A stretch of 5,051 nt of DNA from contig JAZTWJ010000053.1 in the NCBI GenBank assembly GCA_045635785.1, forward strand, positions 1 to 5,051. Direction: 5' to 3'. Shown here one piece after another: positions 4,578 to 5,051 of the stretch (position 1 is its first letter; each line of letters opens with the position of its first letter). A model generated the notes under the pieces. That model was given only the letters and a program-made list of their open reading frames with translations, made no database searches and had not been told where the DNA came from. Made by a program: the position numbers and the translations under genes. Origin of the DNA: Flemingiibacterium sp045635785. GTDB taxonomy: Bacteria > Bacillota > Clostridia > Oscillospirales > CAG-272.

Positions 4578-5051
4578 TTATATTCTCACAAGCGCGCGGA
4601 GGGATGCTTCCAGCGCATCGAGGAAGCGGTCAGCCTCTTCGACGGTATTCTGCGCGCCGAGGCTGACGCGGATGGTGCAGTCGGCCTCCTTATCGGACAG
4701 ACCAAAGGCGCGGAGCACATGGCTGCCGTGCCCGGTATTGGAAGAGCAGGCTGAGCCGCTGGAGACGAAGATGCCGGCGCGGGACAGGCTGTGAAGCATG
4801 GTTTCGCTCTTGACGGAGGGCAGCGTGATGCTGAGAATGTGCGGTGCCGCCGTCTCCGGCAGATTCAGCTTAACGTCCGGGAAGCGTTCGCTCTGCAGCG
4901 CTTCGATGAGATGTTCCCGAACCGCCGCAGCCGCGGCGATATCCGCGTCGAGCGAGGCATAGCCCGCCTTTGCGGCCGCGCCGAAGCCGGCGATGCCGAT
5001 GACATTCTCCGTGCCCGAGCGCATGCCGGATTCCTGCCCGCCGCCGAAAAT
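4578..5051 (-). CDS. Cysteine desulfurase (NifS/IscS type), C-terminal part (partial)
   Basis: These are the last 157 codons of a pyridoxal-phosphate enzyme that removes sulfur from L-cysteine as an enzyme-bound persulfide, for Fe-S clusters, tRNA thiolation or other sulfur uses. Family members are about 380-400 residues, so the N-terminal half, with the PLP-binding lysine, lies beyond the right edge. The visible start, IFGGGQESGMRSGTEN, is the family's strongly conserved GGGQE..RSGTEN segment. The sulfur-carrying cysteine is in SSGSACSS, at residue 102 of the visible part (codon 4748-4746). The segment then reads SHVLRAFGL and TIRVSLGAQNT. An internal ATG at 5024 is not the start, since the frame stays open and conserved up to the edge. 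The TAA stop (4580-4578) overlaps the proA ribosome binding site, suggesting translational coupling. The exact subtype (IscS, NifS, or a tRNA-thiolation partner) cannot be told from this fragment. Confidence 0.94.
   Translation of the reverse strand: MFGGGQESGMRSGTENVIGIAGFGAAAKAGYASLDADIAAAAAVREHLIEALQSERFPDVKLNLPETAAPHILSITLPSVKSETMLHSLSRAGIFVSSGSACSSNTGHGSHVLRAFGLSDKEADCTIRVSLGAQNTVEEADRFLDALEASLRALVRI

Overview
The window looks like a chromosomal segment of an anaerobic low-to-mid GC Firmicute, probably a clostridial (Oscillospirales-like) gut or anaerobic species. The reasons are a pyruvate:ferredoxin oxidoreductase (PFOR) gene, strong AAGGAGG-type ribosome binding sites, sigma-A-type promoters in AT-rich spacers, and the style of the ComM and cysteine desulfurase proteins. 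The assignment is inferred from gene content and sequence style only.

Layout, left to right. (1) 754..1, minus strand: the first 251 codons of a PFOR (nifJ-type), running off the left edge. (2) 755-1007: AT-rich spacer with a good PFOR promoter, a perfect 9-bp inverted repeat over its -35 region, and a GC-rich leader hairpin. (3) 1232..1008, minus: a 74-residue Arc-like ribbon-helix-helix DNA-binding protein. (4) 1233-1409: divergent regulatory region between this gene and comM, with overlapping promoters, repeated TAGGATAT/GGATA motifs and a leader hairpin. (5) 1410-2966, plus: a complete ComM/YifB AAA+ ATPase. (6) 2967-3322: a convergent intergenic region with no gene. It carries a dense cluster of DnaA-box-like 9-mers, including one perfect TTATCCACA, and then a strong terminator hairpin for the gene on the right. 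(7) 4567..3323, minus: complete gamma-glutamyl phosphate reductase (proA). (8) 5051..4578, minus: the C-terminal 157 residues of a NifS/IscS-type cysteine desulfurase, cut by the right edge. It lies 10 nt upstream of proA and is probably in one operon with it.

The protein-coding genes are conventional: fermentative and energy metabolism (PFOR), DNA processing (ComM), proline synthesis (ProA) and sulfur mobilisation (cysteine desulfurase). The most interesting parts are non-coding. The DnaA-box cluster sits between two convergent genes, so it is unlikely to be a promoter element and may be a DnaA titration or replication-control locus. The second is a possible autoregulatory switch, in which the Arc-like protein could bind the GGATA repeats between its own gene and comM.
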